Positions 4,479 through 5,951 of a stretch of 5,951 nucleotides of DNA are shown piece by piece. The position numbers and the translations under genes are program-made. The DNA is from Candidatus Caldarchaeum sp. (lineage in GTDB: Archaea; Thermoproteota; Nitrososphaeria_A; Caldarchaeales; Caldarchaeaceae): positions 1 through 5,951 of the forward strand of contig JANWZU010000118.1 in assembly GCA_025054795.1 (NCBI GenBank), written 5' to 3'. Positions within the stretch are counted from its first letter, which is position 1, and every line of letters begins with the position of its first letter. A model generated the notes under the pieces. It had not been told where the DNA came from and made no database searches. It saw only the letters and a list, made by a program, of their open reading frames with translations.

Positions 4479-5951
4479 CTAGTCTATGTAGCTGTAGGCT
4501 ATCGGCGGTGTGAACTCTATGAATTCGTCTGCGAGGACTGTTTTGCGTAGAATTTCAGCGGCTAGCTGGAACTTAGACCGTCTGTAGTTCTCTTCACCCT
4601 GCTCCTGCCGGAGTTTTTCCAGAACCTTGTTCAACTCCTCCTCGAACACGGTTGGAGACACTCTTCTACCGTCCGAAAGCGTAGCTCCATGCTTGACCCA
4701 CTGCCAGATCAGGGCTCTGGCTATTTCGAAGGTTGCGGCGTCCTCCATAAGGAAGTTGATAGCTACGCAGCCGTTTCCACGCAGCCACGACTCTAGGTAG
4801 CGGAGGCCGACCTCCATGTTGGCCCTCATGCCTTCGGCGGTTCTCTCGCCTTCTGGGATTTTGAGCAGGTCTTCAGCAGTTATGGCTACGTTGTCGTGCT
4901 TGATGTGTAGCTGGTTGGGGCCGTTCAGCTTCTCGACGAAAAGCTTCTTGACTATCGGAACTAGGTCTGGATGGGCTACCCACGCTCCGTCGAAGCCCTG
5001 AGATATCTCCCTAAGCTTGTCTTCCCTAACTTTGTCGAAGGCTTTCTGCTGAGCCTCGGGGTTTCCACGTATCGGGACTTGAGCAGCCATCCCTCCTATG
5101 GCGTAGGCTCCACGTCTGTGGCATGTTTTGACGAGCAGAAGGGCCGCTGACTTGAGGAAGTGTTTGTCCATGGTTAGGTGGCTTCGGTCCGGCATAGTGT
5201 ATCTTGGGTCGTGGCCTAGACGTTTGATGAAGCTGAAGATGTAATCCCATCTGCCGAGGTTGAGGGCTGTTGCATAGTCTCTCAGCTCATACAGGATTTC
5301 ATCCATCTGGAAGGCTGCTGTGATCGTCTCAATCAGCACGCTGCATTTTATCGTCCCGTGCGGAATGTTGAGAGCTTTTTCAGCAGAGTCGAAGACCTCA
5401 GCCCACCACCTAGCCTCAAGATAGCTCTCCAGCTTGGGCAGGTAGAAGTAGGGCCCCGAACCTCTACGCCTCAACTCGCTTGCGTTGTGGAAGAAATAGA
5501 CACCGAAGTCGAAAAGAGCCGCTGGAACCGGCGAGCCCTCTGCGGATGCGTTCTTTTCAAGCAGATGGAGGCCACGTGGCCTTACTATGAGCGTGGCTGT
5601 TTTGTCGGCCAGCGTGTAGTGTTTTCCGTCTGGACTTTTGTACTCGATTGTTTTTCTGACGGCTTCGAAGAGGTTCAACTGGCCTAGGACGGTGGATTCC
5701 CAGACAGGTGAGAAAGAGTCTTCAAAGTCTGCCATGTAGACGTCGGCTCCCGAGTTGAGGGCGTTTATCATCATCTTCCTGTCCACAGGCCCTGTTATCT
5801 CAACATGCCTGACTGTCAGGTCATGAGGTATTTCGCCCACACGCCAGCTAGCCTTACGTACCTCTGCGGTTTCGTCTGGAAAATCCAGTTCTCCACCTCT
5901 ACGGAGTTTCTGAGCCGAGACGGTTCGTTCCTGCAGAAGCAGTTTGAGACG
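4479..5951 (-). CDS. aceB: Malate synthase A, N-terminus beyond the window edge (490 residues visible)
   Basis: The enzyme condenses glyoxylate and acetyl-CoA to malate in the cytosol, the second step of the glyoxylate shunt. The frame has no start at 5840 worth using: the homology continues upstream to the edge (DFPDETAEVRKASWRV, then VEITGPVDRKMMINALNSGA), so the gene is cut and roughly 40 residues are missing compared with E. coli AceB (533). Motifs, numbered from the edge, are: VRPRGLH with the glyoxylate-binding Arg (about 124-128), LIETITAAFQMDEI with a metal-ligand Glu (about 208), GRWDYIF with a metal-ligand Asp (about 236), HPDLVP (about 327), and MEDAAT with the likely catalytic Asp (about 404). 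The whole is the short (A) isoform rather than the roughly 720-residue G type or the haloarchaeal type. Isocitrate lyase is not in view, so the partner step is unproven. Confidence 0.96.
   Translation of the reverse strand, partial: RLKLLLQERTVSAQKLRRGGELDFPDETAEVRKASWRVGEIPHDLTVRHVEITGPVDRKMMINALNSGADVYMADFEDSFSPVWESTVLGQLNLFEAVRKTIEYKSPDGKHYTLADKTATLIVRPRGLHLLEKNASAEGSPVPAALFDFGVYFFHNASELRRRGSGPYFYLPKLESYLEARWWAEVFDSAEKALNIPHGTIKCSVLIETITAAFQMDEILYELRDYATALNLGRWDYIFSFIKRLGHDPRYTMPDRSHLTMDKHFLKSAALLLVKTCHRRGAYAIGGMAAQVPIRGNPEAQQKAFDKVREDKLREISQGFDGAWVAHPDLVPIVKKLFVEKLNGPNQLHIKHDNVAITAEDLLKIPEGERTAEGMRANMEVGLRYLESWLRGNGCVAINFLMEDAATFEIARALIWQWVKHGATLSDGRRVSPTVFEEELNKVLEKLRQEQGEENYRRSKFQLAAEILRKTVLADEFIEFTPPIAYSYID

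Noticed and set aside
4386..4550. ATG-started plus-strand frame overlapping the 3' end of malate synthase
   Set aside because: It has no family resemblance or good ribosome site, and most of it is antisense to a certain gene. The SD at 4397-4403 lies inside it and points to the TTG at 4411 in another frame.

Overview
The window looks archaeal. It carries a 20S proteasome beta/alpha gene pair with archaeal-type active-site residues, a THUMP-domain tRNA methyltransferase of the Trm14/TrmN type, and start regions in which TATA-like boxes sit about 25-28 bases before the start codon, as in leaderless archaeal transcripts. Genes inside operons use Shine-Dalgarno (SD) sites and TTG starts instead. 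The moderately GC-rich coding sequence and the gene mix would suit a thermophilic or soil member of the Thermoproteota in the broad sense (for example a Nitrososphaeria/Caldarchaeales relative). That placement is an inference from gene content only.

Layout. Positions 1-1367 (minus strand) hold a likely operon read right to left: a winged-helix (wHTH) regulator (792-1367), the proteasome beta subunit (163-744 plus stop) and a partial proteasome alpha subunit running off the left edge (1-156). A divergent promoter region (1368-1465) separates it from a DUF6512-like membrane protein on the plus strand (1466-2029). That gene's stop codon overlaps the stop of the convergent THUMP methyltransferase (2026-3153, minus). 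Upstream of the methyltransferase lies a NYN/LabA-type putative ribonuclease (3209-3802, minus). A 319-bp gene-free stretch (3803-4121) with several inverted repeats and an orphan TATA box leads to a short cysteine-rich wHTH protein (4122-4379, plus). A 16-residue cysteine-repeat micro-ORF (4411-4461) with a full SD site follows it. The rest (4479-5951, minus) is malate synthase A, cut by the right edge.

How they fit together. Beta and alpha are almost certainly translated from one mRNA. The wHTH gene just upstream may regulate it or may simply be co-transcribed. The most novel part of the window is the pair at 4122-4461. A wHTH protein with nine cysteines in 85 residues, whose recognition helix resembles that of the proteasome-linked wHTH, is followed 31 bp later by a CPCCGLCPCC micropeptide. 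This would suit a small metal- or redox-responsive module, but that role is inferred from cysteine spacing and context alone. The two end genes (alpha and malate synthase) are partial only because the window ends there.
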